Positions 35,739 through 46,100 of a stretch of 64,000 bases of DNA are shown one piece after another; position 1 is the first letter of the stretch; each line of letters opens with the position of its first letter. The stretch lies in contig NZ_JAFREN010000022.1 of NCBI RefSeq assembly GCF_017377505.1, positions 19,449 through 83,448 of the forward strand, written 5' to 3'. This DNA is from Enterococcus sp. DIV0212c (GTDB taxonomy: Bacteria > Bacillota > Bacilli > Lactobacillales > Enterococcaceae). Below the pieces are notes generated by a model that searched no databases, had not been told where the DNA came from, and saw nothing but the letters and a program-made list of their open reading frames with translations. The translations under genes were made by a program, and so were the position numbers.

Positions 35739-36666
35739 GTTTTTCCCCCATTTGACGTTTTTCATCTGTAATTTTTAGAAACAGTTCTTCCAATCGATTC
35801 GATTTGTTACGAAGGGAAAGAACTTTAATCCCTTGTTTTGTGAGCTGATCGAATAATTCGTTGATTCCTTGATCACGCTCGACTTCTACAACAAGTGTGC
35901 GTTCATCTTCAAAGCTATTCTCATAGCCAATAATTTCAGGTTGAGTATCAAAATCTTCTAAATCAAAGATAAACGTTTCAAACTGTAACTTTGCTAGAAG
36001 TGTTTTCATACTAGTGTTTTCAATTAGTTCACCTGACTGGATGATCCCGATATTACGGCAGAGCATTTCTGCTTCTTCTAGATAATGAGTCGTTAGAATG
36101 ATTGTTGTACCATTTTCATTTAATTCACGTAAAAAATCCCACATCTCACGTCTTAACTCGATATCCACTCCTGCAGTAGGTTCATCTAAAATAAGCAGAC
36201 GAGGTTCATGCATCAACGCACGGGCAATCATTAAGCGACGTTTCATTCCACCAGAAAGCATCCGTGCCCGTACATTACGTTTTTCCCATAAATCTGATTG
36301 TTTCAAGTATTTTTCGCTGCGTTTTAGTGCTTCTTTTCTCGAAACACCATAATAACCAGCTTGATTGACAACGATTTGTTCAACTGTTTCAAATGGGTTG
36401 AAGTTGAATTCTTGAGGAACTAGACCGATTTGCTGTTTGGCAAGTACCAAATCTTTATCAAGATCATAGCCAAAAACATTCACTGTTCCAGACGTTTTGT
36501 TGACAAGTGACGTGATAATTCCGATTGTTGTTGATTTTCCAGCGCCATTCGGTCCTAAAAGTGCATAAAAGTCCCCTTCTTCTACAGTTAAATTGATTCC
36601 TTTAAGCGCCTCAACACCTGTTGCATATACTTTTTTTAAGTCTTTTATTTCTAATGCATAAGTCAT
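35731..36666 (-). CDS. ABC transporter ATPase (DrrA-like)
   Basis: A 311-residue ATPase with Walker A GPNGAGKST, Q-loop LVPQEFNF, signature LSGGMKRRL, Walker B LLILDEPTAGVD and the switch histidine in LTTHYLEEA. The C-terminal extension of about 80 residues is usual for this exporter group. It is the middle gene of a three-gene minus-strand operon with an ArsR regulator first, suggesting metal- or stress-responsive export. Substrate unknown. Confidence 0.9.
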   Translation of the reverse strand: MTYALEIKDLKKVYATGVEALKGINLTVEEGDFYALLGPNGAGKSTTIGIITSLVNKTSGTVNVFGYDLDKDLVLAKQQIGLVPQEFNFNPFETVEQIVVNQAGYYGVSRKEALKRSEKYLKQSDLWEKRNVRARMLSGGMKRRLMIARALMHEPRLLILDEPTAGVDIELRREMWDFLRELNENGTTIILTTHYLEEAEMLCRNIGIIQSGELIENTSMKTLLAKLQFETFIFDLEDFDTQPEIIGYENSFEDERTLVVEVERDQGINELFDQLTKQGIKVLSLRNKSNRLEELFLKITDEKRQMGEKHV

Positions 36667-36698
36667 TTAATAACTATCTCCTTATTGGTAGTATTTCT

Positions 36699-37031
36699 TC
36701 ATTTATTTTCTATTTGTACTGTTTTATCTTCAGGATTTTGGCAAAGACAATCGTTTCCGCCATCGGAAAGTAATTGCACCATGGAGCCCATAAATTCTTT
36801 GACAAATGCTTCTCTTAGCGTATAGTGATGCCATTGCCTTTGTTTGCTGACTGAAACGATCCCAGCTTTTTCCAATACTTTCATATGATGAGAAAGCGTT
36901 GGCTGAGTAAAGTCGAAATGTTTTAATACATCACAAGCGCACATACTGCTGTACGAAAGAAGATCAATGATTTTCACTCTGTTTGGATCAGCCATCGCTT
37001 TGAGCACTAATGAAATTCTATCATAGTCCAT
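36699..37031 (-). CDS. ArsR-family transcriptional repressor
   Basis: A 110-residue winged-helix regulator. The helix region CACDVLKHFDFTQPTLSHHMKVLEKAGIV carries a CxC pair (C31, C33), as in arsenic/antimony or cadmium sensors, and a second CxC (C95, C97) lies near the C-terminus. It heads the operon with the ABC exporter and likely represses it, releasing on thiophilic metal binding. The promoter and putative operator are just upstream. Confidence 0.88.
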   Translation of the reverse strand: MDYDRISLVLKAMADPNRVKIIDLLSYSSMCACDVLKHFDFTQPTLSHHMKVLEKAGIVSVSKQRQWHHYTLREAFVKEFMGSMVQLLSDGGNDCLCQNPEDKTVQIENK

Positions 37032-37068
37032 GCCTATCCCTCCTGTATATAGATGAATACCTATGTTT

Positions 37069-37097
37069 AATATAGATCAATATGAATGTAATGTCAA
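37069..37097 (-). promoter_or_regulatory. Promoter of the ArsR-ABC operon
   Basis: On the minus strand TTGACA (37092-37097) and TATATT (37069-37074) are exactly 17 bases apart. Around the -10 lie repeated ATATAGAT words and an AT-rich imperfect dyad (about 37047-37088) in the position of an ArsR operator. The promoter is clear; the operator is a suggestion. Confidence 0.7.
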
Positions 37098-37305
37098 CGC
37101 AACAATTAGCGGTCAATAGAACGGGCTAAAAAATTATTAACAGGATTTATCTTGGCGTATACTAGAATAGATGCAATAGCTACATTAAATTTAACTAGGC
37201 TGTTGGTTTACTATATTCAGTTATCCAAGAATTAGGTATAATGACTGTGAGTCCCACTGAACGATTAATGACTGTGAAAAAAATGCACGGTAAGAGGAGA
37301 AAAAT

Positions 37306-38052
37306 ATGAAAAACATTAAATTAACCATCGAGTATGACGGGACCAGATATTTAGGTTGGCAGAGACTTGGCAACTCAGATAAAACGATTCAAGGAAAAAT
37401 CGAGAACATATTGACCCAAATGACAAGTTCTAAAACAGAAATCATCGGTTCGGGCAGGACAGATGCTGGGACCCATGCAAAGGGACAAATAGCTAATTTT
37501 AAAACGGATTCTACAATGAGTTTAGCTGAGATGAGCGAGTTTCTTAATCGTTATCTACCGCGGGATATCGTTGTAAAAAAAATAGAAGAAGTTCCTGAAA
37601 GATTTCATGCTCGCTACAATGCAACAGGGAAAAAATACAGCTATCATGTTTGGAATGATGCGATTCCTACAGCATTTGAACGCCATTATAGCTTTCAATA
37701 CCCTCAAGAGCTTGATCTTGATTTAATGAATGAAGCTTGTCGTAAATTGATTGGAACACATGATTTTATTGGTTTTTCTTCTCTTAAAAAGACGAAAAAA
37801 TCCACTGTTAGAACGATCAAGGAACTTTCGATCCAAAAAGAAGGCAGTATGCTCCATTTTACCTTTGTTGGAAATGGTTTCTTGTATAAAATGGTCCGAA
37901 TTATTATGGGCACCCTTTTAGAAATTGGTGCTGGAACGATGCAATTAGAAGTAATTGATGAAGTCTTTGCAAGTAAAATCAGAAGTGAAGCTGGAATGAC
38001 TGTGCCATCTCAAGGACTTTTTCTTGACGAAGTTTACTATCCTGAGGATTAA
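37306..38052 (+). CDS. truA: tRNA pseudouridine synthase A
   Basis: A 248-residue TruA protein. The catalytic aspartate is D53 in GSGRTDAGTHAKGQ; KKYSYHVWN, HDFIGFSS and GNGFLYKMVRIIMGTL are further family segments. It modifies uridines 38-40 of tRNA anticodon stems. In many relatives truA follows the ecfA-ecfT genes; here it stands alone, so it may be a second copy. It is followed by a terminator at 38105. Confidence 0.92.
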   Translation: MKNIKLTIEYDGTRYLGWQRLGNSDKTIQGKIENILTQMTSSKTEIIGSGRTDAGTHAKGQIANFKTDSTMSLAEMSEFLNRYLPRDIVVKKIEEVPERFHARYNATGKKYSYHVWNDAIPTAFERHYSFQYPQELDLDLMNEACRKLIGTHDFIGFSSLKKTKKSTVRTIKELSIQKEGSMLHFTFVGNGFLYKMVRIIMGTLLEIGAGTMQLEVIDEVFASKIRSEAGMTVPSQGLFLDEVYYPED

Positions 38053-38104
38053 GTTGATCAGATAAAGTAGGCATCATATATGATGATGGTAAGTAAATAG
38101 TTAA

Positions 38105-38143
38105 TAGATTAATCATCTTAAACGGTGGTTGATCTATTTTTAT
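38105..38143 (+). terminator. Terminator after truA
   Basis: TAGATTAATCATC / GGTGGTTGATCTA stem and T run. Confidence 0.8.
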
Positions 38144-38234
38144 ATTTTAAAGAATAATAGTTATTAAATTATCATGTAATTGCGTATAATTGGAATGGCA
38201 GAGCCACCAGAAGAATTAAATTAGGAGGATCAAA

Positions 38235-38912
38235 ATGAATATTCTTAAAAAATATGGATTTTATTTTCTATTGTTAGGTGCAATAAGCGATTTTTTAACA
38301 CCTTATATTCTAGGGATTTTTCATCCAAAAATGAACCAAATGACGATGGTAATCAGCGTATTCGGTGACGTAGATAGTCCAGTCAGACAAGCATTTTTAA
38401 TTTGGTCTGTAGTATCTGGCTTACTGTTTGTTTTGGCAATTACAGCAGTGTATCAAACCTTTAGCGCTACTTCGCAAAAATTAGCTACTTTACTGGCTTT
38501 AGCGATTGGATTTTATGGTGTGGGAGATTGTATTTTCACTGGGCTATTCAGTATCAATACTGAGCAAACAAATTGGAATTTTTCTACTTGGGTCCATAAC
38601 ATTGGCTCGGGTTTAGGTTATGCAGGCTTTCTGCTTTTCCCACTTTTTTTATACTTTCTTTATCAAAAACAGGGAAAAATAACCTATAGCAGACGGTATT
38701 TGATTTTGTTTCTGATCAGTATTTTTTTTGCAGGGATATATGGTTTGGCGCGGATTCCTGAGATCAATCAATTACCAGTGTTGAATCAAATTGGCTTTTG
38801 TCAGCGGATAAGTTTTATATTTAATTACTTACCGATAATGATATTTGCTGTAGACCAAATTAAAAATGACAAAGTTAAGCAAGAAAGAATAGGACAAAAT
38901 AAGGAGTTATAA
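38235..38912 (+). CDS. DUF998-like membrane protein
   Basis: A 225-residue integral membrane protein with six helices. The pattern at the start (GFYFLLLGAISDFLTPYILG) and DSPVRQAFLIWSVVSGLLF resembles DUF998 proteins. No function is known for the family. It is three bases from the next gene, the TMEM175-like channel, and probably shares its transcript. AGGAGG precedes the ATG. Confidence 0.75.
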   Translation: MNILKKYGFYFLLLGAISDFLTPYILGIFHPKMNQMTMVISVFGDVDSPVRQAFLIWSVVSGLLFVLAITAVYQTFSATSQKLATLLALAIGFYGVGDCIFTGLFSINTEQTNWNFSTWVHNIGSGLGYAGFLLFPLFLYFLYQKQGKITYSRRYLILFLISIFFAGIYGLARIPEINQLPVLNQIGFCQRISFIFNYLPIMIFAVDQIKNDKVKQERIGQNKEL

Positions 38913-38915
38913 AAA

Positions 38916-39857
38916 ATGAAAGAACGAGTAGTGGTTTTCGGAGATGCGATCATCGCAATTATTCTAACAATCATGGTTTTAGAGTTGCCCATTCAATATG
39001 CTGTGGGTGGTGAGGTAAACTTATCGTCGCTATTTAGTGCAGTCGGTATCTATTTTATTAGTTTCTGTTTTGTAGCAAATCTTTGGTTTCAAACAGCGTA
39101 TGCATTTAATCAAATCAATCAAGTGAAAAATAAAAATCTAGTGATCTACATGTTACTGTTGTTCTTTTTATCGTTGGTTCCTTCCGCAACTCGATTATTG
39201 ATTGAGGATACGACGCAACAAACGATTCTAATATATGGAATATTGACATTGATCGTAACGCTCGTTATGCGCCGAATGATCGTGGCTTTAACAAAGCAGG
39301 CAATAAAGGATGAAAAGCTGCAGAAACAACGTATAGATGAATTGAATCGGCAAGATATGCTTAGCATCGTGTTCCGCTTGATACTCTTGATTATCGGTTT
39401 TTTCTTTATACGAATTGCCTTGATTGTGTATTTGATTCTACCAATCATGGCGTTTTTACAAAATATTATCGATCATGAAGAAAATAGTTTTGTTGATACA
39501 TTAGATAATGACCAAAGAAAGACTTATTTTCGGGATCGTAATCAATTATGGGGTAATACAATGAATCGATATTCCTACTTATTACGTGATTCTTTGCGTG
39601 ATGATGATGAAAAAAATCCCGATCGATGGAAACAGATTATGGATGATTGGCAAGAGAAAATGGATCAAGAAATTATAACCCGCAAGAAACAGCTAGAAAC
39701 GAGTGATGATGCAACAAAAAATAGGCTAGAACGTGAAATTAAACAATTAGAACAACAAAAAGCCAGATTACAACAGCAAAAGGATAATTTGGAGTCTAAA
39801 ATAATGAGTGCAGAAAATCGCAGTCTCCGTGGGCAATCAAGACATCAAGATCGATGA
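38916..39857 (+). CDS. TMEM175-family potassium channel protein
   Basis: A 313-residue protein of the DUF1211/TMEM175 family. The hallmark is in helix 1: RVVVFGDAIIAIILTIMVLELP, a variant of RxxxFSDxVxAIxxTLLVLE with FG in place of FS. Five to six helices occupy the first 185 residues. The last 100 are a charged coiled coil (EREIKQLEQQKARLQQQKD), longer than in typical bacterial members. Potassium leak conductance is the known role of the family. Confidence 0.82.
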   Translation: MKERVVVFGDAIIAIILTIMVLELPIQYAVGGEVNLSSLFSAVGIYFISFCFVANLWFQTAYAFNQINQVKNKNLVIYMLLLFFLSLVPSATRLLIEDTTQQTILIYGILTLIVTLVMRRMIVALTKQAIKDEKLQKQRIDELNRQDMLSIVFRLILLIIGFFFIRIALIVYLILPIMAFLQNIIDHEENSFVDTLDNDQRKTYFRDRNQLWGNTMNRYSYLLRDSLRDDDEKNPDRWKQIMDDWQEKMDQEIITRKKQLETSDDATKNRLEREIKQLEQQKARLQQQKDNLESKIMSAENRSLRGQSRHQDR

Positions 39858-39980
39858 AATGAAAATAAAAAAATGAGGGTGAGTGGTAAGAAGCGTTCAT
39901 ACTTGTACGATAATCTTTGAGGATGAGGTTGGGTCAAAACACATCGATTTTTATTAATGTTACCAAAAATATGGATAAAC

Positions 39981-40092
39981 GGTGTGAAAAAGTCAGGTTC
40001 TTCAGCATTTTCCTAAAAACCGCACAATGCATAAAACGTATTGTGCGGTTTTTAGTCCAATTGCTCGAATCTAAACGACTTTTGTCACATCC
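39981..40092 (+). repeat. MITE-like hairpin element, copy A
   Basis: About 112 bases bounded by imperfect terminal inverted repeats (GGTGTGAAAAAGTC ... GACTTTTGTCACATCC). The centre is a strong hairpin, AAAAACCGCACAATGC / GTATTGTGCGGTTTTT (40013-40054). Copies B (54685) and C (57698) have the same layout. It sits between the channel gene and codA. No ORF in it looks real. Confidence 0.8.
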
Positions 40093-40236
40093 TCATCGTA
40101 GTTTTTGTAGTAATGTTACTCGTTTAAGTTATGTGGAGAATTATTTTGATGAAGAAAAAAAGCAGGTAAACAATCATAGTACGTTATTTGCTATAATAAA
40201 GGTGATTCGATTCATCAAAATTCAAGGAGGATAAAA

Positions 40237-41472
40237 ATGTTAATCAAAAATGCTTACATAGAAAATTCAACTGAGTTACAAGATATTCGTATAGTAAATG
40301 GTGTTTTTCAAAAAATCGGACATCAGTTAGTTTCAGAAAAAGATGAGGAGATTTTAGATTTAGGCGGTAAAGCCGTTTTTCCACCATTTATAGAAAGTCA
40401 TGTTCATCTAGATACGTGTTTGACCGCTGGAGAACCTGTTTGGAACAAGTCGGGAACGTTATTTGAAGGAATCGAATGTTGGTCTGAACGTAAAAAAACA
40501 CTTACTGAAGAAGATATTCGTACACGTGTCAATGAAGCTGTCAGAATGCAAGCGAAAAATGGTATTCAATATGTACGGACACATGTTGATATTACTGATC
40601 CCAATCTACTAGCTTTAAAAACACTGGTAAAGCTTCGGGAGGAACTAAAAGAATTGATGACGATCCAAATTATCGCATTTCCACAAGAAGGAATTCTTTC
40701 TTTCCCTCATGGAAAAGAGCTGCTTGAAGAAGCGATGAAGCTTGGCGCAGATGGTGTTGGTGCGATTCCTCATTTTGAGTTTACACGGGAATATGCGGTA
40801 GAAAGTATCAATTACTGTATTGATTTGGCGCTGCGCTATGATGCGTTGGTCGATGTCCATTGCGATGAAATCGATGATCCAGAGGCAAAAGGGTTGGAAG
40901 TTTTAGCGTGTAGAGCCCTTGAAACTGGGTTAAAAGAAAAAGTCACCGCTAGTCATACAACTGCCATGCATTCGTACAATAACGCGTATTGCTCTAAATT
41001 ATTCCGCTTGCTTAAAATGAGTGAAATCAATTTTGTGGCTAACCCATTGGTCAATACACATCTACAAGGCCGTTTCGATCAATATCCTAAACGTCGAGGA
41101 TTGATGCGTGTAAAAGAGCTGATGGAAAATGGCAATAATGTTTCTTTTGGTCATGATGACATTTTTGATCCTTGGTATCCATTACGCAATGCAGATATGA
41201 TAGACGTTGTTCATATGGGCTTACATGTTGGTCAAATGATGGGGTACGATGAAATTATGAATAGCTATCAATTTATCACAACGAACGCAGCGAGAACCTT
41301 GAATTTAGGCGATAGCTATGGAATCAAAGTAGGGAATTCTGCTGATTTTGTTGTTTTAAATGCTGAAAACTTTTATGATGTCATCAGTGACCGGGCAGAA
41401 TTATTATATTCATTTAAAGCAGGTAAAAAAATTATTGAAACGATACCGGCAAAAGTGGAGTTATACTATTAA
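40237..41472 (+). CDS. codA: Cytosine deaminase
   Basis: A 411-residue amidohydrolase closely matching CodA. Metal ligands lie in ESHVHLD (H55, H57), DVHCDEIDD, ASHTTAMHSYNNAY and GHDDIFDPWYPLRNADM. It converts cytosine to uracil and ammonia. AAGGAGG is the ribosome site and a TATAAT lies at about 40192. No codB permease is adjacent, so cytosine must enter by another carrier. Together with udp it gives a uracil-salvage theme to the region. Confidence 0.93.
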   Translation: MLIKNAYIENSTELQDIRIVNGVFQKIGHQLVSEKDEEILDLGGKAVFPPFIESHVHLDTCLTAGEPVWNKSGTLFEGIECWSERKKTLTEEDIRTRVNEAVRMQAKNGIQYVRTHVDITDPNLLALKTLVKLREELKELMTIQIIAFPQEGILSFPHGKELLEEAMKLGADGVGAIPHFEFTREYAVESINYCIDLALRYDALVDVHCDEIDDPEAKGLEVLACRALETGLKEKVTASHTTAMHSYNNAYCSKLFRLLKMSEINFVANPLVNTHLQGRFDQYPKRRGLMRVKELMENGNNVSFGHDDIFDPWYPLRNADMIDVVHMGLHVGQMMGYDEIMNSYQFITTNAARTLNLGDSYGIKVGNSADFVVLNAENFYDVISDRAELLYSFKAGKKIIETIPAKVELYY

Positions 41473-41517
41473 ATATCAACAGTTGCCACTGACCTCATAA
41501 GTGGCTATAAAATAATG

Positions 41518-41562
41518 AAGGAATCATGTGGTGGAAGTTTAGCCCAGGATTCCTTTTTTGTT
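41518..41562 (+). terminator. Terminator after codA
   Basis: AAGGAATC / GATTCCTT stem and T6. Confidence 0.7.
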
Positions 41563-41678
41563 TGAAAAAAAGGGGAGTTAGAGAATTAATGTCTTTTTAA
41601 TGATAAATAAATTGACAAAATGTATGATATTTCATGTTTTGAAGTGATAGAATAATACTTGGAAGTGTTTTAAGGGTA

Positions 41679-41795
41679 CTAGGCTTCACAGGTTAGTACT
41701 TGGGGAAAAAGACAAAAAATAATTGTGGCAAAGAATGCCACCTATATTTTTTTCTATTTTCCTGTCAAGGCTGATCAAGCTCTTTCAGCTTTTAA
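41679..41795 (+). repeat. Structured tandem repeat 1 upstream of the PAP2 gene
   Basis: One of two tandem copies about 118 bases long, offset by 122. Shared blocks are GCTTC, GGGGAAAAAGA, a small central hairpin (GTGGCAAAGAATGCCAC) and CTATTTTCCTGTCA near the end. The central stem is kept as a stem but with different bases in the second copy. Confidence 0.65.
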
Positions 41796-41801
41796 TGTTA
41801 T

Positions 41802-41919
41802 CTAGCTTCGCGGGCTAGCACTTCGGGAAAAAGATAAATTAAGAATGAGGCAAAAAGCACCTCAGTCGTAATTTCCTATTTTCCTGTCAGAGCTAAATGA
41901 GCCCGCTACGCTTTTAAAT
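41802..41919 (+). repeat. Structured tandem repeat 2 upstream of the PAP2 gene
   Basis: Second copy, with central hairpin GAGGCAAAAAGCACCTC and outer arms GCGGGCT / AGCCCGC that can pair. It ends 15 bases before the PAP2 start codon, over the ribosome-site leader (TAGGAGG). This may be a leader RNA or a dispersed enterococcal repeat; Rfam was not consulted. Confidence 0.65.
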
Positions 41920-41934
41920 TTAGGAGGAATAAAA

Positions 41935-42840
41935 ATGTTGGAAAAAATGTCAGATAGTAGAAGAATTACAATGGTTATCTCAATTTTTGTAGTTTTACTT
42001 GGGATTGGAACGTTTGGGGATTTAGCTATTTCAAATGCAGTGATGAGTCAAAACTCATACATTGCAACCTTTTTACAAAACTATGCTTGCTTTCCAGTAG
42101 GTGTGGTGATCATGATGAGTGGGGAAATCATTATTCATTATGCGATTCGATCGAGTCAGCCAGTGATTGCTAAATTGTTGATTATTGTGGCAGGAACAGG
42201 TCTTTCTTTATATGGAATATGGTATTATTTAAAATTTGCTATTCAGTATACTTTATCATCTATCCAAAATGTCGAGCACGGTCGTCCGATCGGGCAAGCA
42301 AATAATGATGGCGGTGTTAATCCAACATTACCATCCTATATAAATATTATTATTTGTATCGTTGTTTTCGCAATAGCAACGTTGATCATTCAAAGTTGGT
42401 TAAGCCGAAAAACGAATGAAGAAATGGATCGATTGATGCGTGTAGCTATTTTAGGTGTGGCGGTAGCTTTTGTTTATCTTATGTGTGTGGAAGAAATTAA
42501 GATTTTATGGGGACGTGTTCGACCGTATGAACTGAATACTATCCAAGATAATTTTACTCCGTGGTACAAAATGAATGGACCAACTGGACATAAATCGTTT
42601 CCGTCAGGTCATTCTTGTGAAAGTATGTTTGCTATTTTCTTTCCCTTATATGCTAGTCCTAAACGTGTGAAGTTACGTAAAAAATTATTGATTTTTGGTG
42701 TTTCTTGGGGAGCAATTACAGCTATTAGTAGAGTTTTATTAGGCTGTCATTTCTTTAGTGACGCAACAATGGGTGCGTTTATCATTATTTTTCTGATCTT
42801 TGTGGGCACAAGATGTGCTCAACTTAAGTTGATAAAATAA
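41935..42840 (+). CDS. PAP2-family membrane phosphatase
   Basis: A 301-residue membrane protein with six helices and the complete acid-phosphatase signature: KILWGRVRP (motif 1), FPSGHS (motif 2) and SRVLLGCHFFSD (motif 3). Such enzymes act on lipid phosphates, for example undecaprenyl pyrophosphate or phosphatidate. It has an unusual loop of about 60 residues between helices 3 and 4 carrying IGQANNDGG. Two structured repeats occupy its leader. Confidence 0.88.
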   Translation: MLEKMSDSRRITMVISIFVVLLGIGTFGDLAISNAVMSQNSYIATFLQNYACFPVGVVIMMSGEIIIHYAIRSSQPVIAKLLIIVAGTGLSLYGIWYYLKFAIQYTLSSIQNVEHGRPIGQANNDGGVNPTLPSYINIIICIVVFAIATLIIQSWLSRKTNEEMDRLMRVAILGVAVAFVYLMCVEEIKILWGRVRPYELNTIQDNFTPWYKMNGPTGHKSFPSGHSCESMFAIFFPLYASPKRVKLRKKLLIFGVSWGAITAISRVLLGCHFFSDATMGAFIIIFLIFVGTRCAQLKLIK

Positions 42841-42867
42841 AAAAACAATTGAATGTTAATCGATAAA

Positions 42868-42915
42868 AGTCTGTTAAAGCTAACGATATACTGTTGGTTT
42901 TAACAGGCTTTTTTG
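42868..42915 (+). terminator. Terminator after the PAP2 gene
   Basis: GTCTGTTAAA / TTTTAACAGGC stem followed by T6. Confidence 0.7.
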
Positions 42916-43187
42916 AGTGGTTTATTTATGCTGAAACATAATATAAAAGAGTATAAAAAAACATATTTAATTAGTTATAGCAGTGTGAATCTTTACATAT
43001 ATGAAAATAATCTTGAAAGACCTAAAATAAAAACTACCTGTGACAAAGACATAAAAAATGGAATCAGAAAGGATTTTTGAAGAGAAGTAGGTCTGTTTTT
43101 CAGATGAACGTATCTAACTATCCGTGTTGTATTTGTCTGAAGATTAAAGTAAGAAGACCTTAATAAACCATAGGGGGAATTCAAAAG
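42916..43187. other. Upstream region of the adhesin gene
   Basis: No gene is supported. Reverse-strand reading across 42993-43184 is a shadow. The region presumably holds the adhesin promoter; the ribosome site GGGGGAA lies about ten bases before its ATG. Confidence 0.5.
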
Positions 43188-46100
43188 ATGAAGAAGAGTA
43201 GAAATATAATAATAACTTTGATCATGATAGGAAGTATTTTATTTGATAGTTTTGGCGCCTTTATTTTGCAGCCAGTACATGCACAAGAAACTGGAAGAGA
43301 TTTAACTAGTTTACCTGCGTCAGAGTCTCTTTCTCGGGATGTAAATGGGAATAAGACGATCTTTAACGATGTATTACTAACTTTAAATGGGGAGGAAGTT
43401 ACATCAGGTAATCCTTTGAAAAAAGGAGATACATTCCAAATCGAATATGCATTTTCACTTCCTGATAATCTTGGAAAAGAAATGCAAGATGGCGATTATT
43501 TTAAATTTACTTTACCGACAGATTTTATTGCTTTAAGTGGACAAAGCGGTGAATTAAAAGACCCAACAACAGGATTGATATATGGTGGGTACGCTTGTGA
43601 CTCAGCAGGAAATGTAACGATGACATTTAATTCCGAAGTCCAAAAGCATGATAATGTTGAAGGTCGTTTAAGGTTCTCTCTAACAATGGATGAACGAAAA
43701 ATAACGATTCCTGGAAAGAAAAAAATAATTATTCCGTGGTCAAATGATGCAGAAGGCAAAGAAATATTTATTAGTACAAAAATTACTTCTTTTATTCAAA
43801 AAGAGTATCTAAATACAAGCTATGGCTCAGATGGTATGCCAGTGGTTGACTGGAAAATTCTAATCAACCCAAATAGAAATCTGATCGAAAATCCCAAATT
43901 AACCGAAGAAACAACCAACAAAGAGTGGAAAAAAGTAGCTTCTGCTTATACTATTACAAAAATGGTAAAAGCCAATGTGGATTTGGATGGGAATATTACC
44001 GAGAATGAAGACGTAACAGGATTGATCAATTTTGATCCATCTGGTGTTGCTCATTTTCCATCGAACATTGAAGAGTCATTCGTTTTGTATCTAAGCACGC
44101 CGATCAATTATGCAGGTCAAGGAACAATTACAAACAAAATCACTTTGAGCGGCAGCAATCGACAAGACGAAGAAGCAACAGCTAGCACGTCACTTCAAGA
44201 GCATGTGGATATCAGTAAAAAAGCAGGCGATTTTGATGAAAAAACACAAGAAATTAGTTGGACTGTCACGTTTAATCCAAATGGACGCCACATTCCTAAA
44301 GAAGAAGCGAAATTTACAGATATCGTCGGCCCTCAACAAGACTTTATAAAAGACAGTTTGACGGTTTCTCCATCTGTTCCATACACAGTTACTGAAATCA
44401 AAGAGGGTTTTGAGTTTCAATTTGAGCAAGATGTCGATCAGCCTATTGATATCACATACAAAACAAAAGTAACTTATCGTCCGCGTGAAGGTACCTCAAT
44501 CAGTAACACCGTTTATCATGGCAAACATCATATATCTGTACCAAAGGAAATTCCGGGGACAGGAGAAGAACCACCTGAGCCAGAATCAACCGTTTCAAAA
44601 GACTATGTTTGGGATCAACAAAGTAATGAATTAGATTGGACGATCCTCTTTAATCAAAATAGGCGCACAGTCAGTAAATGGTTTATCACCGACAAATTAA
44701 GTACAGGTTATATTTTTGATCAGACGATCCTTGTCACAGATAGAACAAGCAATAAACAATTAATTGAAAATCAGGATTATTCTCTAAAACTGATTAAAGA
44801 AAATGGTGAAGTGAAAGGATTTGAAATACGCTATTTATCTGAAGAAGAAACGAATCATACTTTTCAAATAAATTATAAATCCCATTTTGACGATAATGTC
44901 GAACACATGAATAACTGCATATATAGATATACACAGGGTGGAGAAGAAAAAGAAGGTCATACAGGAAAAGTATTTTTCCGTCAAAAAAATTCTATCTCAG
45001 CCAATAAATTTGGGACTTACCTTCCAGAAACACAAGAGGTAGAATGGCGCATTGGAGTCAACGAAATACAATACAAGATCAACAAGAATAGTATAATTGA
45101 AGACCCAATACCTGATGATCAAGAATATGTGGAAGGCTCAGTTGAAATATTACAACAAGAATTTGAAGGTACATCGTATAAACCAACTGAAAAAGCAACA
45201 GTAAGATTTGATCAAGCAGAAAATAAGATAAAAGCAAATTTTGACGAAGGTGCAAAGTATCGCTTTTTGATCGTTTTTCGTACCACTTTAAAAAATAAGG
45301 AAGACATCTTAAAGAAAAAAATAAAAAACATAGCGTACTATGAGGATGATTACACACCTAGAAAAGCAGTTGAAGCTACTGTTGATTATAGCGTCGGACA
45401 AGAGCTGGTTGTGCGAAAAGAAGGAGAAATCAGTAAAGAATTTCCGAATAGAATCAAATGGAAAGTCATCATCAATGAGCAAAAATTTGATTTAAAAAAT
45501 GTTGAAATAGAAGACTATAAATGGTTCAATAATCGAGCGTTATTCGATACCATGAAATTAGTTTATACTTCTGGTGAAAATAAAGGCAAGACCTTAGAAA
45601 AAGGAATCGATTATACTTTTGACCATACAGAACGTAGTTTCCATATTAAATTAGCGAATGATTTAAAGGATACCATTGAACTGACCTATGATGCTGAAAT
45701 CACTTATTCTAAAAGAGATATTCCAGGTGATGAAATTGTAGTTACGAATAGTGTTAGAGTATCCGGAAGTGATTTTATCATAACAGATGAACCTAAGACG
45801 AAATCTGTTCCTGTGATTGTTCCAAAGAGTTCCGGTGAAATTATCGGAACGACAGAACAATTAGATGTATTCAAAGTAATCAAAGGAACGCAAACGCCTC
45901 TATCAGGTGCAGTCTTTGTTTTATATCGTGGAGAAAAGAAAGATAATGAGAAAATCGTAGAAAGAATAACAACTGATCAACAATCTGGCCGGGCCGTTTT
46001 CAGTTCACTAATCAAAGGCAACTATTTATTAGTAGAAGAAAAAGCACCAAAAGGGTACGCGGTAAGTCCTGAATTTGCTAAAGGAATCGTGATTACCGTT

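Noticed and set aside
39917..40234. 105-codon plus-strand ORF before codA
   Set aside because: It runs through the MITE-like element and has no coherent protein signal.
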